From assembly GCF_000213055.1 (NCBI RefSeq), contig NZ_CM001165.1, positions 2,901,945-2,965,944 on the forward strand: 64,000 nucleotides of DNA. The letters run 5' to 3'. Made by a program: the position numbers and the translations under genes. Below the pieces are notes generated by a model that made no database searches, was not told where the DNA came from, and was given only the letters and a program-made list of their open reading frames with translations. Positions 54,254 to 63,229 of the stretch are shown here, piece after piece. Origin of the DNA: Streptomyces sp. Tu6071 (GTDB lineage: Bacteria; Actinomycetota; Actinomycetes; Streptomycetales; Streptomycetaceae). Positions within the stretch are counted from its first letter, which is position 1; each line of letters starts with the position of its first letter.

Positions 54254-54293
54254 GGTACGGGGCGGGGGCCACCGGCCGTCCCCGCCCCGTACC
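54254..54293 (-). terminator. terminator downstream of the streptogrisin-type protease
   Basis: GGTACGGGGCGGGG (54254-54267) pairs perfectly with CCCCGCCCCGTACC (54280-54293), a 14-bp stem with a 12-nt loop, 27 nt past the protease stop on the minus strand. The sequence from 54056 to 54253 is G-rich with short GGCGGTG repeats and holds no gene. Confidence 0.85.
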
Positions 54294-54319
54294 CGGGTCT
54301 CAGCGCCTCGCGAGGGGTG

Positions 54320-55477
54320 TCACGAGGTGACGAGCGTCAGTCCGTACCGGCCGAGGATCTCGTTGACCGGCTGGAACCACGTCTCGCCGCCGCTCGTGCA
54401 GTTGCCGAAGCCGCCGGACGTCACGCCCTGCGCCTGGTCACCGCTGATGAAGGAGCCGCCGGAGTCGCCGGGTTCGGCGCACACGTTGGTGTGGGTGGCC
54501 TCGTAGACGGGCCCGTTCGCGTAGTTGATGGTCTCGTTGAGGCCGAGGACGGTGCCGCAGTGCCAGTGCGAGGTCGAGCCCGAGCGGCAGATCGAGCTGC
54601 CGACCGGGGCGACGTTGGAGCCGCGGACGAGCTGGTCGGAGACGGTGCCCCAGCCGAGCACGACGGGGGTCGTCCACCAGCCGCTGCCGACGTTGACCCA
54701 GGCCATGTCGTCGCCGGGGAAGGTCGAGCCCTGGATGTTGCCGATGTAGCTGTTGTCCCAGCCGTAGACGGCCTGTCCCGGCTGCCCGCAGTGCCCGGCG
54801 GTGACGAAGCCGCCGACGACCGAGAAGCCGATGGAACAGCGGACGTTGCCGGTGTAGAAGGGGTCGCCGCCGACGGTTCCGGCGGCGAGCGGGCGGGGCT
54901 TCTCGGGCGCGCCCTCGACGGCGTGGACGGTGACGGGCCCGGCGTCCTCGGCCTTGGTGAGGAAGGCGCGGACGGCCTTGTCGGAGCGGTCCTTGGCCAG
55001 GACGTCCACGACGACGCGGTTCGTGCGCGGGTCGACGCGCCAGCCGGTGACCGACGTGGGCGCCTTGATGCGGTCGATCGCGCGCTTGACGGAGGTGAGC
55101 CGGGCCTCGCTGTGCCGGGCGCCGGTGCGGACCTCGGCGCCGGTCGCGCGGACGGCGTCGGCGGTACGGGTGCCGGTGAGCGCGACGGTGAGCGTGCCCT
55201 TCTTCGCGTCGAACCACGAACCGGCGAAGGCGGAACCGGCCGCCTCGCGGGCCGCGCGGTCGGTCTTCGCGGCCTGCTTCTCGGCGGCGAGCCGCTGCTC
55301 GGCCTGCTGCGCGGTGAGGTGGAAGTCCTTCTGCAGGGCGGTCAACAGCCCTGCGGAGGCGGGCTGTTCGGGCTTGCTGTCCGCCTGGGCGGCGGTGCCG
55401 GTCCCTGCGGCGACGCCGAGACCTCCCAGGAGGGCGAGCGTGGACAGGGCGATACGCATGACGGGTCTGCGATGCAT
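54320..55477 (-). CDS. secreted serine protease, streptogrisin/alpha-lytic type (S1E)
   Basis: This 385-residue pre-pro-protease starts at MHRRPVMRIALSTLALLGG, with a signal peptide ending near QADS. The pro-region (about 33-200) carries the alpha-lytic prodomain pattern (FAGSWFDAKKGTLTVALTGT). The mature chymotrypsin-like domain has H229 (FVTAGHCGQ), D257 (GDDMAWVNV) and S339 (AEPGDSGGSF), with paired Cys residues for disulfides (NVRCSIGF, GHC, SSICRSG, HWHCG, NVCAEPG, GNCTSGG). The prodomain folds the protease and is then cleaved. A 9-bp inverted repeat lies just upstream. It is isolated from the M19 gene by a terminator-like hairpin at 55654-55684. Confidence 0.95.
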   Translation of the reverse strand: MHRRPVMRIALSTLALLGGLGVAAGTGTAAQADSKPEQPASAGLLTALQKDFHLTAQQAEQRLAAEKQAAKTDRAAREAAGSAFAGSWFDAKKGTLTVALTGTRTADAVRATGAEVRTGARHSEARLTSVKRAIDRIKAPTSVTGWRVDPRTNRVVVDVLAKDRSDKAVRAFLTKAEDAGPVTVHAVEGAPEKPRPLAAGTVGGDPFYTGNVRCSIGFSVVGGFVTAGHCGQPGQAVYGWDNSYIGNIQGSTFPGDDMAWVNVGSGWWTTPVVLGWGTVSDQLVRGSNVAPVGSSICRSGSTSHWHCGTVLGLNETINYANGPVYEATHTNVCAEPGDSGGSFISGDQAQGVTSGGFGNCTSGGETWFQPVNEILGRYGLTLVTS

Positions 55478-55494
55478 GGGGGTGACGGCCTCTC

Positions 55495-55522
55495 GTTGTT
55501 CCAGGAGTGGGGGTGGAACAAC
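55495..55522. promoter_or_regulatory. inverted repeat GTTGTTCCA-N10-TGGAACAAC upstream of the protease
   Basis: Perfect 9-bp arms at 55495-55503 and 55514-55522 lie 18-45 bp upstream of the protease ATG. Depending on the transcription start it is an operator or a leader hairpin. On the minus strand further upstream is TTGGTCTATGCC (9 of 12 positions to the DasR/chitinase box TGGTCTAGACCA in its central part), a weak match. Confidence 0.45.
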
Positions 55523-55653
55523 GACGCCCCGACGCTGTGGGGGCGCCGCGTCAACGAGAGTAGGCGCGCTCAACAGGCCAGGCATAGACCAATGTTCGCC
55601 ACTGTTGGTTCGTGTCCGATTCCGCGACAAGTTTCAACAAGAAGCTAAATGCC

Positions 55654-55684
55654 GGGAGTTGAGGCCTTGGGAACCCCAACTCCC
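55654..55684 (-). terminator. terminator-like hairpin after the M19 dipeptidase gene
   Basis: GGGAGTTG (55654-55661) pairs with CAACTCCC (55677-55684), just past the dipeptidase stop (55697) on the minus strand. The loop contains GGCC-TTGG and can pair further. Confidence 0.65.
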
Positions 55685-55696
55685 TCGCACTGAGTG

Positions 55697-56908
55697 CTAC
55701 TTCTTGCCGTCCAACTCTTCGATCGTCGCGTTCGACGGGCCGCGCCCGCGCTGGATCTCCTTCGCGGCGATCTCGGCCTCGCGCAGGACGCGGACCGCGT
55801 TGGACCACGTGAGCTTGGCGAGATCCGCCGCGGACCAGTTCCGGTCGAGGAGTTCGGCGACGAGGTTCGGGTAGCCCGCGACGTCGTCGAGGTCCTTCGG
55901 CGTGAAGGCCGTGCCGTCGTAGTCGCCGCCGACGCCGAGGTGGTCGATCCCGGCGACCTCGCGCATGTGGTCGAGGTGGTCGGCGACGGTCGAAGCGGTC
56001 GCGGAGGGGCGGGGGTCGGCCTCCTCGAAGGCGCGGTGCGCCGCCATCGCGGCGGGCGTCGTGTCGAGGTGGTGGAAGCCCCGGGCGCGCAGGTTCTCGT
56101 CGGCGCGCAGCGTCCACTCCCCCGCCTCGGGGAGGATGAACTTCGGGACGAAGGTGGCCATCGCGATGCCGCCGTTGGCGGGCAGCCGCTCCAGGACGTC
56201 GTCCGGGATGTTGCGCACGTGGTCGCAGACGGCGAGCGAGGAGGAGTGCGAGAAGATCACCGGGGCCTCGCTCGCGTCCAGCGCGGCGCGCATCGTCGCG
56301 GGGGCGACGTGCGAGAGGTCGACGAGCATCCCGAGCCGGTTCATCTCGCGCACGACCTCGACGCCGAAGCGCGTGAGGCCGTCGTGCGCGGGCTCGTCGG
56401 TCGCGGAGTCGGCCCAGTCGGTGTTGCTGTTGTGCGTGAGCGTCATGTAGCGGACGCCGAGCGCGTGGAAGGCCCGCAGCGTGCCGAGCGAGTTGGCGAT
56501 CGAGTGGCCGCCCTCGGCGCCCTTCAGCGAGGCGATGCGCCCGGAGGCGCGGGCGGCCTCCATGTCGTCGGCGGTGCGGGCCTCGGCGAGCCGCTCGGGG
56601 TAGCGGGCGAGGAGCTGGTCCACGCAGTCGATCTGTTCGAGCGTCGCCGCGACGGCCTCGTCCCCGGCCAGCTCGCCCGGCACGTACACCGACCAGAACT
56701 GCCCGCCCACGCCTCCCGCGGCGAGCCGCGCGAGGTCGGTGTGGAGGCTGCCGCGCTGGTCCTCGGCGATGTCGAGCCGCCCGAGGTCGTACCGCACCTG
56801 CTCGCGCAGGGCCCACGGCAGGTCGTTGTGCCCGTCGACGACGGGCGCCCCGGCGAGCAGCGCGCGGGCTTCTTCGAGTCGGGCGGGGGACGGCTGGGGG
56901 GTGGCCAA
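55697..56908 (-). CDS. membrane dipeptidase family M19 (intact)
   Basis: This 403-residue binuclear-zinc dipeptidase has all ligands visible: [16 protein letters not shown] (His, Asp near residues 26-28), bridging Glu in [36 protein letters not shown], and [16 protein letters not shown]. It lacks a signal peptide and is cytosolic. It belongs with S. coelicolor Sco3058, as I recall the best-studied relative. The first codon is TTG ([20 protein letters not shown]), with AGAGG nine bases upstream; no better ATG or GTG start is in frame nearby. It likely cleaves dipeptides and some D-containing peptides. The neighbour at 52940 is its inactive paralog. Confidence 0.95.
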   Translation of the reverse strand: MATPQPSPARLEEARALLAGAPVVDGHNDLPWALREQVRYDLGRLDIAEDQRGSLHTDLARLAAGGVGGQFWSVYVPGELAGDEAVAATLEQIDCVDQLLARYPERLAEARTADDMEAARASGRIASLKGAEGGHSIANSLGTLRAFHALGVRYMTLTHNSNTDWADSATDEPAHDGLTRFGVEVVREMNRLGMLVDLSHVAPATMRAALDASEAPVIFSHSSSLAVCDHVRNIPDDVLERLPANGGIAMATFVPKFILPEAGEWTLRADENLRARGFHHLDTTPAAMAAHRAFEEADPRPSATASTVADHLDHMREVAGIDHLGVGGDYDGTAFTPKDLDDVAGYPNLVAELLDRNWSAADLAKLTWSNAVRVLREAEIAAKEIQRGRGPSNATIEELDGKK

Positions 56909-57002
56909 GGCGGGACCTCTTCTCCGAAGGGGGGACGGAGGCGGCCCCGCGCGGAACGCGGCGCCACCCCCGTGACGTACGAGGAAGAACGTACGCCCGG
57001 CC

Positions 57003-57542
57003 TCAGCTCCCGAAGCCGAAGCCCCCGCTCGCGTTCTGCGCGGCCTTCGTCCGCAGCCGCTTGCCCTTCTCCGTCGCCTGCGCGTTCAGGTCCTGCTGGA
57101 AGTCGCGCATCCGGGCGAGCAGCTCGGGGTCGTGCGCCGCGAGGACGCGGGCCGCGAGGAGGCCCGCGTTGCGCGCGCCGCCGACCGAGACGGTCGCGAC
57201 GGGCACTCCGGCGGGCATCTGCACGATGGAGAGCAGCGAGTCCATGCCGTCGAGGTACTTGAGCGGCACGGGCACGCCGATGACGGGCAGCGGGGTCACG
57301 GAGGCGAGCATCCCGGGCAGATGCGCCGCGCCGCCCGCCCCGGCGATGATCGCCTTGAGGCCGCGGTCGGCCGCGTCCTCGCCGTACGCGATCATCTCGC
57401 GCGGCATCCGGTGCGCCGAGACGACGTCGACCTCGTAGGGGATCGCGAACTCGTCGAGCGCCTTCGCCGCGGCCTCCATGACGGGCCAGTCGGAGTCGGA
57501 ACCCATGACGATGCCGACGAGGGGCTGGGCTGTCGTGCTCAT
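57003..57542 (-). CDS. purE: N5-carboxyaminoimidazole ribonucleotide mutase
   Basis: The 179-residue class I PurE rearranges N5-CAIR to CAIR in purine synthesis. It starts at the ATG overlapping the purK stop ([20 protein letters not shown]). Characteristic strings are [60 protein letters not shown] and [20 protein letters not shown]. The C-terminal extension of about 20 residues ([15 protein letters not shown]) is Gly-rich. It is expressed with purK. Confidence 0.98.
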   Translation of the reverse strand: MSTTAQPLVGIVMGSDSDWPVMEAAAKALDEFAIPYEVDVVSAHRMPREMIAYGEDAADRGLKAIIAGAGGAAHLPGMLASVTPLPVIGVPVPLKYLDGMDSLLSIVQMPAGVPVATVSVGGARNAGLLAARVLAAHDPELLARMRDFQQDLNAQATEKGKRLRTKAAQNASGGFGFGS

Positions 57543-58678
57543 TCGGTGATCGTCCCTCGCAGGTAGCCGGCCGCGTGCCGGGCGCGCTCCAGGACCTCGG
57601 GCAGGTCCTCGCCGTAGGTGTTCACGTGGCCGACCTTGCGGCCGGGCTTCACGCCCTTCGCGTACATGTGGATCTTGAGCCCGGGGTCGCGGGCCATGCA
57701 GTGCAGGTACGCGCTGTACATGTCGGGGAAGTCGCCGCCGAGCACGTTGACCATGACCGTCCACGGCTGGCGCGGGCGCGGGTCGCCGAGCGGGAGGTCG
57801 AGGACGGCCCGCAGGTGGTTGGCGAACTGCGAGGTCGCCGCGCCGTCCTGCGTCCAGTGCCCGGAGTTGTGCGGGCGCATCGCCAGCTCGTTGACGAGGA
57901 CGCGGCCGTCGCGCGTCTCGAACAGCTCGACGGCGAGGTGCCCGATGACGCCCAGCTCGTTGGCGATGCGCAGCGCCATCTCCTGCGCGATCCCGGACAG
58001 TTCCTCGTCCAGGCCGGGCGCGGGGGCGATCACGGTGTCGCACACGCCGTCGACCTGCTGCGACTCGACGACGGGGTACGCGACGGCCTGGCCGTGCGGG
58101 GAGCGCACGACGTTCGCGGCCAGCTCCCGTACGTAGTCGACCTTCTCCTCGGCGAGCACGCGGACCCCGGCGCGGAAGGGCTCGGCGGCCTCCTCCTCGG
58201 AGCCGACGACCCACACGCCCTTGCCGTCGTAGCCGCCGCGCGTCGTCTTGAGGACGACGGGGTAGCCCTCGCCCTCCTCGGCGAAGCGCGTCACGTCCGC
58301 CGGGTCGGCGACGAGGCGGTGACGGGGGCACGGGACGCCGAGTTCGCTGAGGCGGGCGCGCATGAGGCCCTTGTCCTGGGCGTACACGAGCGCGGCGGGG
58401 CCCGGACGGACCGGGATGCCCTCGGCCTCCAGGGCGCGCAGGTGTTCGGTGGGGACGTGCTCGTGGTCGAAGGTGATCACGTCGCACCCGCGCGCGAAGT
58501 CGCGGAGTGTGCCGAGATCGTGGTAGTCCCCGACGACGACCTCGTGCGCCACGAGGGCGGCCGAGTCCTGCGGGGTATCGCTGAGCAGCTTGAACGTGAT
58601 GCCGAGCGGGATGCCCGCCTCGTGCGTCATACGCGCGAGCTGACCACCGCCGACCATGCCGACTACGGGGAATGTCAC
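57539..58678 (-). CDS. purK: 5-(carboxyamino)imidazole ribonucleotide synthase
   Basis: The 379-residue ATP-grasp enzyme converts AIR, ATP and bicarbonate to N5-CAIR, the substrate of PurE. It begins at a GTG ([20 protein letters not shown]) and has the GGGQLARM nucleotide loop, the ATP-grasp segment [20 protein letters not shown] and the C-terminal [20 protein letters not shown] region. It overlaps purE by four bases. Divergent from the GtrA gene across a 111-bp gap. Confidence 0.98.
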   Translation of the reverse strand: MTFPVVGMVGGGQLARMTHEAGIPLGITFKLLSDTPQDSAALVAHEVVVGDYHDLGTLRDFARGCDVITFDHEHVPTEHLRALEAEGIPVRPGPAALVYAQDKGLMRARLSELGVPCPRHRLVADPADVTRFAEEGEGYPVVLKTTRGGYDGKGVWVVGSEEEAAEPFRAGVRVLAEEKVDYVRELAANVVRSPHGQAVAYPVVESQQVDGVCDTVIAPAPGLDEELSGIAQEMALRIANELGVIGHLAVELFETRDGRVLVNELAMRPHNSGHWTQDGAATSQFANHLRAVLDLPLGDPRPRQPWTVMVNVLGGDFPDMYSAYLHCMARDPGLKIHMYAKGVKPGRKVGHVNTYGEDLPEVLERARHAAGYLRGTITE

Positions 58679-58789
58679 CGCCCCAGCCTATCCGTTCCCG
58701 CTGGTCCACCCGGTGCCCGGGCGTCCGGACGCCGCAGCGCCTAGCATGGCGGGGACCGTCCTTACCCGTCTCCTGGGGACAAACGCCTT

Positions 58790-59416
58790 ATGACGAACGC
58801 CAGTGCCCCGCCCTCGCGGCTGAGACGCATCGTCGCGGAGCTGGCGAAATTCGGCGCGGTCGGCGGCGCGGGCGTGCTCGTGAACATGGCCGCCTACAAC
58901 CTCGTACGGCACTTCACCTCGCTCGCCTACGTGCGCGCGAGCGTCATCGCCACCGTCATCTCGATCGTCTTCAACTACATCGGGTTCCGCTACTTCACGT
59001 ACCGCGACCGCGACAAGTCGGGCCGCAAGCGGGAGCTGGGGCTCTTCGCGTTCTTCAGCGCGATCGGTCTCGTCATCGAGAACGGGGTGCTCTACGCGGG
59101 CACGTACGGGCTCGGCTTCGACACCCCGCTCCAGACGAACGTCGTGAAGTTCTGCGGCATCGGCGTCGCGACCCTCTTCCGCTTCTGGTCCTACCGCAGC
59201 TGGGTCTTCCGCGCGCTGCCGCCGAAGGACCAGGAGGCGGTCCGCGAGGTCACGGCCGCCGTCCACGAGGCGGAGGCGGCGCTCGCCCAGCGGAACCCGT
59301 ACGGGAGCGCGCACCGCGCCCCGCAGCCGTCCCCCGTCGTCGCGCACCACACCCCGGAGCGCGGGCACGAGAACCAGGGCAGGCACCGCAAGCCGCGCCG
59401 CGTGCACGTGGACTGA
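58790..59416 (+). CDS. GtrA family membrane protein
   Basis: This 208-residue protein has the four-helix GtrA core in its first 145 residues: ELAKFGAVGGAGVLVNMAAY, YVRASVIATVISIVFNYIGF, LGLFAFFSAIGLVIENGVLY and TNVVKFCGIGVATLFRFWSY. RFWSYRSWVF is the family end motif. The C-terminal 60 residues are charged, His/Arg-rich and cytosolic. GtrA proteins are thought to flip or bind polyprenyl-linked glucose or related sugars. It is close to no glycosyltransferase here, but Streptomyces conserves it beside purK. The stop is three bases from the convergent kinase stop. Confidence 0.93.
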   Translation: MTNASAPPSRLRRIVAELAKFGAVGGAGVLVNMAAYNLVRHFTSLAYVRASVIATVISIVFNYIGFRYFTYRDRDKSGRKRELGLFAFFSAIGLVIENGVLYAGTYGLGFDTPLQTNVVKFCGIGVATLFRFWSYRSWVFRALPPKDQEAVREVTAAVHEAEAALAQRNPYGSAHRAPQPSPVVAHHTPERGHENQGRHRKPRRVHVD

Positions 59417-59419
59417 GCC

Positions 59420-60703
59420 TCAGCGCACCGTCGGCGTCTCCCCGCCGTCCTCGCCCGTGTTCGGCTTGCGGGGGCGGGTGCGCGAGAGGAAGAGGGCGAA
59501 GACGGGCGGCTTGCCCTGGAGGAGTTCGAGCCGCCCGCCGTCCGCCTCGGCGAGATCGCGCGCGACGGCGAGGCCGATGCCCGTCGAGTTCCGGCCCGAG
59601 ATCGTGCGCTCGAAGATGCGCGCGCCGAGGTCGGGCGGCACCCCGGGGCCCTCGTCGGTGACCTCGACGACGGCCTGGTTGCCGACCGCGCGGGTGCGCA
59701 GCGCGACCGTGCCGCCGCCGTGCATGAGCGAGTTCTCGATGAGCGCGGCGAGCACCTGCGCGACCGCGCCCGGGGTGCCGACGGCCCGCAGGTGGCGGGG
59801 GCCCGAGCGGACGATGGCACGCCCCGCGCCCCGGTAGGCGGGCAGCCACTCCTCGACCTGCTGCTTGACGACCTCGTCGAGCTCGAAGGGCACGGCGGAG
59901 CCGTTGCGCGGGTCCCGCGAGTTCGTGAGCAGCCGCTCGACGACGGCGGTGAGCCGCTCGACCTGGTTGATCGCGATGTTCGCCTCCTCCTGCACGGTGT
60001 CGATGTCCCCCGTGAGGGTGATCTCCTCCAGGCGCATCGAGAGCGCGGTGAGGGGGGTGCGGAGCTGGTGCGAGGCGTCGGCGGCGAGGCGGCGCTCGGC
60101 GGTGAGCATCCGCGCGATGCGCTCGGCCGAGCCGTCGAGGACCTCCGCGATCCGGTCCAGCTCGGGCACCCCGTACCGCTTGTGGCGCGGGCGCGGATCG
60201 CCCGAGCCGAGGCGCTCGGCGGTCTCGGCGAGGTCGGTGAGCGGGGCCGCGAGGCGGTTGCCCTGGCGGATGGCGAGGAGCGCGGCGGCGATGATCGCGA
60301 GGAGCGCGACGAGACCGATGATCATGAGCGTGCGGCCGACCTCGCGCGTCACCTCCGAGCGGGGCTCCTCGACGGTCACGGACTCGCCCGCCTCGCCGCG
60401 CTCGGTCGCCTTGATGACATCCCCGCGCGGCCTGCTGCCGATCTCGATGGGCGCGCGGTGGCGCAGCCGTACCACCGCGTAGCGCCCCTCCTCGACCTGG
60501 TCGCGCAGGATCTCGGAGGTGATCTGCTCCTCGGCGATCAGCCTGCTGTCCACGATCGACACGAGCCGCACGGCCTCGGAGTCCACCCGCTCCTGCGCGC
60601 TGTTGGTGATCGTCCGGGTCTCGACGATGACGAGCGAGAGACCGAAGACGGCGATGACGACGAGGACGACGGCGAGGGTGGACGTGATGAGGCGGCGGCG
60701 CAT
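59420..60703 (-). CDS. HAMP-domain sensor histidine kinase
   Basis: This 427-residue membrane kinase has N-terminal helix STLAVVLVVIAVFGLSLVIV, an extracytoplasmic region (about 27-125), second helix LMIIGLVALLAIIAAALLAI, and a HAMP domain (about 150-200). The phosphoacceptor His is in ADASHQLRTPLTALSMRLEE near residue 211. The ATPase domain has N-box ALIENSLMHGGG, G1 DEGPGVPPDLGA and G2 GIGLAVARDLAE. It pairs with the response regulator at 62279-62956, but the lipase-like gene lies between them. Ligand is unknown. AGGATGG precedes the ATG. Confidence 0.95.
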   Translation of the reverse strand: MRRRLITSTLAVVLVVIAVFGLSLVIVETRTITNSAQERVDSEAVRLVSIVDSRLIAEEQITSEILRDQVEEGRYAVVRLRHRAPIEIGSRPRGDVIKATERGEAGESVTVEEPRSEVTREVGRTLMIIGLVALLAIIAAALLAIRQGNRLAAPLTDLAETAERLGSGDPRPRHKRYGVPELDRIAEVLDGSAERIARMLTAERRLAADASHQLRTPLTALSMRLEEITLTGDIDTVQEEANIAINQVERLTAVVERLLTNSRDPRNGSAVPFELDEVVKQQVEEWLPAYRGAGRAIVRSGPRHLRAVGTPGAVAQVLAALIENSLMHGGGTVALRTRAVGNQAVVEVTDEGPGVPPDLGARIFERTISGRNSTGIGLAVARDLAEADGGRLELLQGKPPVFALFLSRTRPRKPNTGEDGGETPTVR

Positions 60704-60730
60704 GCGGCCATCCTGACAGGTGGGAACCCG

Positions 60731-60774
60731 GCCTCTCCGGCGATTGAGGGGCGGGGTCCGGGGCCGGGCCCCGT
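60731..60774. repeat. dispersed GC-rich palindromic intergenic repeat, copy 4
   Basis: CTCTCCGGCGATTGAGGGGC then GGGGTCCGGGGCCGGGCCCCG, in the short gap between lipase and kinase genes. It fits the series at 33149, 62211, 27947 and 18093. Confidence 0.55.
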
Positions 60775-60779
60775 GAGAC

Positions 60780-62060
60780 TCACCCGCAGTCGGTGGCCGC
60801 CTTCGTCCCGTTCACCCTCGCGCTGAGCCAGGCCGCCAGATCCTGGTACGAGGCGTCGAGCAGCCCGTCGTGGTCGGCGTTCGCGTACGCCTTGTACTGG
60901 ACCGTGTCCTTCAGCCCGCAGAGCTGCCCCTTCAGCTTCTCGGTGAGATCCGGGGCGACCGTGGTGTCCTTGCCGCCCTGGAGCAGCAGCACGGGGCCCG
61001 ACGACTTCGCGTGGGCGGGCTGGGCCTGCGCGAAGAAGGCGCGCAGCGCCTCGCTCCTGCCCCAGTCCGCGTTGACGAGCGCGGGCGGCTGCGGGTCGAG
61101 CCCTTCGAGGTGCTCGCTCAGCGGCGCGAGGCACAGCCGCTCGGCCGCCGGGATCTGCCGCACGAGGCGGGGCGGCAGCAGGTCGGAGTACGCGACGGAC
61201 GGCGTCGAGCGCTGGGCGCCGATACCGATGTAGGTGAGGTACGAGGCGGTGCCGCCCCAGCCCCGCGGGTACGGCGGCTTGAGCTTCGCGAGCGCGCCCA
61301 CGGCGTCCCCGAGGTTGCTCACGGGGGCCAGCGAGACGGTGCCGAGGTACTTCAGGTCGCTCGCCCGCTTCGCCGCGATCTCGCCCGCGCCGAGCGCGGC
61401 GGCGCCGCCCTGCGAGTGCCCGACGGAGAACCACCGCGTGCCGAGCGCGGAGTCGAGGTGCCGGGCGGCGCGCACGCTGTCGACGACGGAGTTGCTCTCG
61501 GGCCCGAGCTGGAGGTAGCCGTGGACACGGCCGGGGAAGCCGAGGTCGGGGTAGTCGGTGCCGACGACGGCGTAGCCGCTGCGCAGCAGGTTCGTGATCA
61601 GCTTCTCGTCGCGGTCGTCCGGGGAGGGGTGGAGGTTGGCCGCGCGCGAGGGCGCGCAGTCGGGTCCGACCCCGGTGGTGCCGTGCGCCCAGGCCACGAC
61701 GGGCCAGCCGTCCTCGGGCGGGGTGCCCTTGGGGGTGAGCGTGAAGCCGGTGACGGCGACGGGCCGGTCCTCCGCGCCGTCCGAGCGGTACATGATCCGC
61801 TTCGCGCTCGCGGCGGCGTCCGCGAGACCGGGCGTGACGTCCAGGGGCTCGCTGGCGAAGACCTCGCCGGCCGCCTTGCCCCTGATGGTCCCCGCGCGGG
61901 GATACGTGTAGAACGAGGCGACACCGGCCGAGGCGGAGCCGCTGGGGCCGGGCGAGGCGGTCCCCGCGCTCGACGTGGCGGTCACCGCCCCGCACGAGGC
62001 CACGAGCCCCCCGGCCGCGCAGAGCCCCACCGCCCGCACGATCCTTTTGCTGACACCCAC
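60780..62060 (-). CDS. secreted lipase-like alpha/beta hydrolase lipoprotein
   Basis: This 426-residue protein starts at GTG with AAGGGG upstream. The signal peptide (VGLCAAGGLVASC) ends in a lipobox, with Cys near residue 23 as the lipid attachment site. The fold is the secretory lipase/LIP-type alpha/beta hydrolase: VVAWAHGTTGVGPDC (oxyanion region), the nucleophile elbow FSVGHSQGGAAALGAGE with Ser near residue 216, and VLLLQGGKDTTVAPDLTEKL plus ANADHDGLLDASYQ, which carry the expected Asp and His. It sits between the response regulator and the kinase. A role as the sensor system's output or input is possible, but substrate and link are unproven. Confidence 0.9.
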   Translation of the reverse strand: MGVSKRIVRAVGLCAAGGLVASCGAVTATSSAGTASPGPSGSASAGVASFYTYPRAGTIRGKAAGEVFASEPLDVTPGLADAAASAKRIMYRSDGAEDRPVAVTGFTLTPKGTPPEDGWPVVAWAHGTTGVGPDCAPSRAANLHPSPDDRDEKLITNLLRSGYAVVGTDYPDLGFPGRVHGYLQLGPESNSVVDSVRAARHLDSALGTRWFSVGHSQGGAAALGAGEIAAKRASDLKYLGTVSLAPVSNLGDAVGALAKLKPPYPRGWGGTASYLTYIGIGAQRSTPSVAYSDLLPPRLVRQIPAAERLCLAPLSEHLEGLDPQPPALVNADWGRSEALRAFFAQAQPAHAKSSGPVLLLQGGKDTTVAPDLTEKLKGQLCGLKDTVQYKAYANADHDGLLDASYQDLAAWLSARVNGTKAATDCG

Positions 62061-62158
62061 AGCACACCCCTTCGCCGACTCACGCTCACGCTAGGCCGCG
62101 AAACCGCACAAGGCGACAAAAAGGACCCAAAAGGGGCACGAAGCAAACCCGCCCCGCC

Positions 62159-62258
62159 ACCGCACGGGCACCACCCCCACCGCACGAGCACCCCCCGCAC
62201 GAGCACCAAATCCAGCCCGTCCGGCGCTTGAGGACAAAAGAGGCCGCAGGCCGATCCC
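62159..62258. repeat. short tandem repeat and dispersed repeat copy 5
   Basis: A degenerate tandem of CCGCACGAGCACC-like units covers about 62159-62208. It is followed by TCCAGCCCGTCCGGCGCTTG and AGGACAAAAGAGG (62211-62243), which belongs to the dispersed repeat family, and then a small hairpin GGCCGCAGGCC. No gene is in the 218-bp gap between lipase and response regulator. Confidence 0.5.
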
Positions 62259-62278
62259 CCGGACACCCCCCGGAGGGC

Positions 62279-62956
62279 TCAGCTCTTCTCGAACCGGAAC
62301 CCCACCCCCCGCACCGTCGCGATGTACCGCGGATTCGCCGCGTCGTCCCCGAGCTTCTTCCGCAGCCACGAGATGTGCATGTCCAGCGTCTTCGTCGAGG
62401 ACCACCACGTCGTGTCCCAGACCTCCCGCATGAGCTGGTCGCGCGTGACGACGCGCCCCGCGTCGCGGACGAGCACGCGCAGGAGGTCGAACTCCTTCGC
62501 GGTGAGCTGGAGTTCCTCGTCGCCCATCCACGCCCGGTGCGATTCGACGTCGATGCGGACGCCGTGCGTCGCGGGGGCCTCCTTGGCCTCACCGGCGCCG
62601 CGCCGCAGGAGGGCCCGGACGCGGGCGAGGAGTTCGGCGAGGCGGAAGGGCTTGGTGACGTAGTCGTCGGCGCCCGCGTCGAGCCCCACGACGGTGTCGA
62701 CCTCGTCGGCGCGCGCGGTGAGGATCAGGATCGGTACGGGGAGCCCTTCGGCGCGGAGCCTGCGGGCCACCTCCAGGCCGTCCATGCCCGGCAGGCCGAG
62801 GTCGAGTACGACGAGGTCGATGGCGCCCTGCATGCCGGCCTCCAGCGCGGCGGGCCCGTCCTCGCGCACCTCCACCTCGTAGCCCTCGCGCCGCAGGGCA
62901 CGGGCCAGCGGCTCTGAGATGGACGCGTCATCCTCGGCGAGCAGTACACGGGTCAT
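62279..62956 (-). CDS. OmpR-family response regulator
   Basis: This 225-residue regulator has a receiver domain (1-115) with phosphorylation Asp in DLVVLDLGLPGMDGLEVARR, switch Thr in ILILTARADEVDTVVG and Lys in ADDYVTKPFRLAELLARV. The winged-helix output domain (about 130-222) ends VRGVGFRFEKS. The cognate kinase (59420-60703) is separated by the lipase gene, although RR and kinase order is otherwise typical. The start ATG has no good ribosome binding site, and TACCAT lies 7 bp upstream on the minus strand, so a near-leaderless mRNA is possible. Confidence 0.95.
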   Translation of the reverse strand: MTRVLLAEDDASISEPLARALRREGYEVEVREDGPAALEAGMQGAIDLVVLDLGLPGMDGLEVARRLRAEGLPVPILILTARADEVDTVVGLDAGADDYVTKPFRLAELLARVRALLRRGAGEAKEAPATHGVRIDVESHRAWMGDEELQLTAKEFDLLRVLVRDAGRVVTRDQLMREVWDTTWWSSTKTLDMHISWLRKKLGDDAANPRYIATVRGVGFRFEKS

Positions 62957-63229
62957 GCCCTGATGGTAGACCGCGCGCGCACCCCCGGGCGGGCCCTCGT
63001 CGAAGGCCGGACGCCGTCCGCGCCACCACCGGGGGCGCGCCTTGTGCGCGAGCTGTCGCACGGCTGTGGGGACGGCGCACGGCGGCCCGCTCCGCACCCG
63101 CGCCACCCCTCTCCCCCGCCCTCCGGAACGAAGCCCCTGACCCCCTGTCACCTGTGATCTCGCTCTCCGGTTCCCCGCCTCGCCTGTGATTGATGCCTCA
63201 ATGCGCGCGGGGACCCCCGGGGAATGCTT

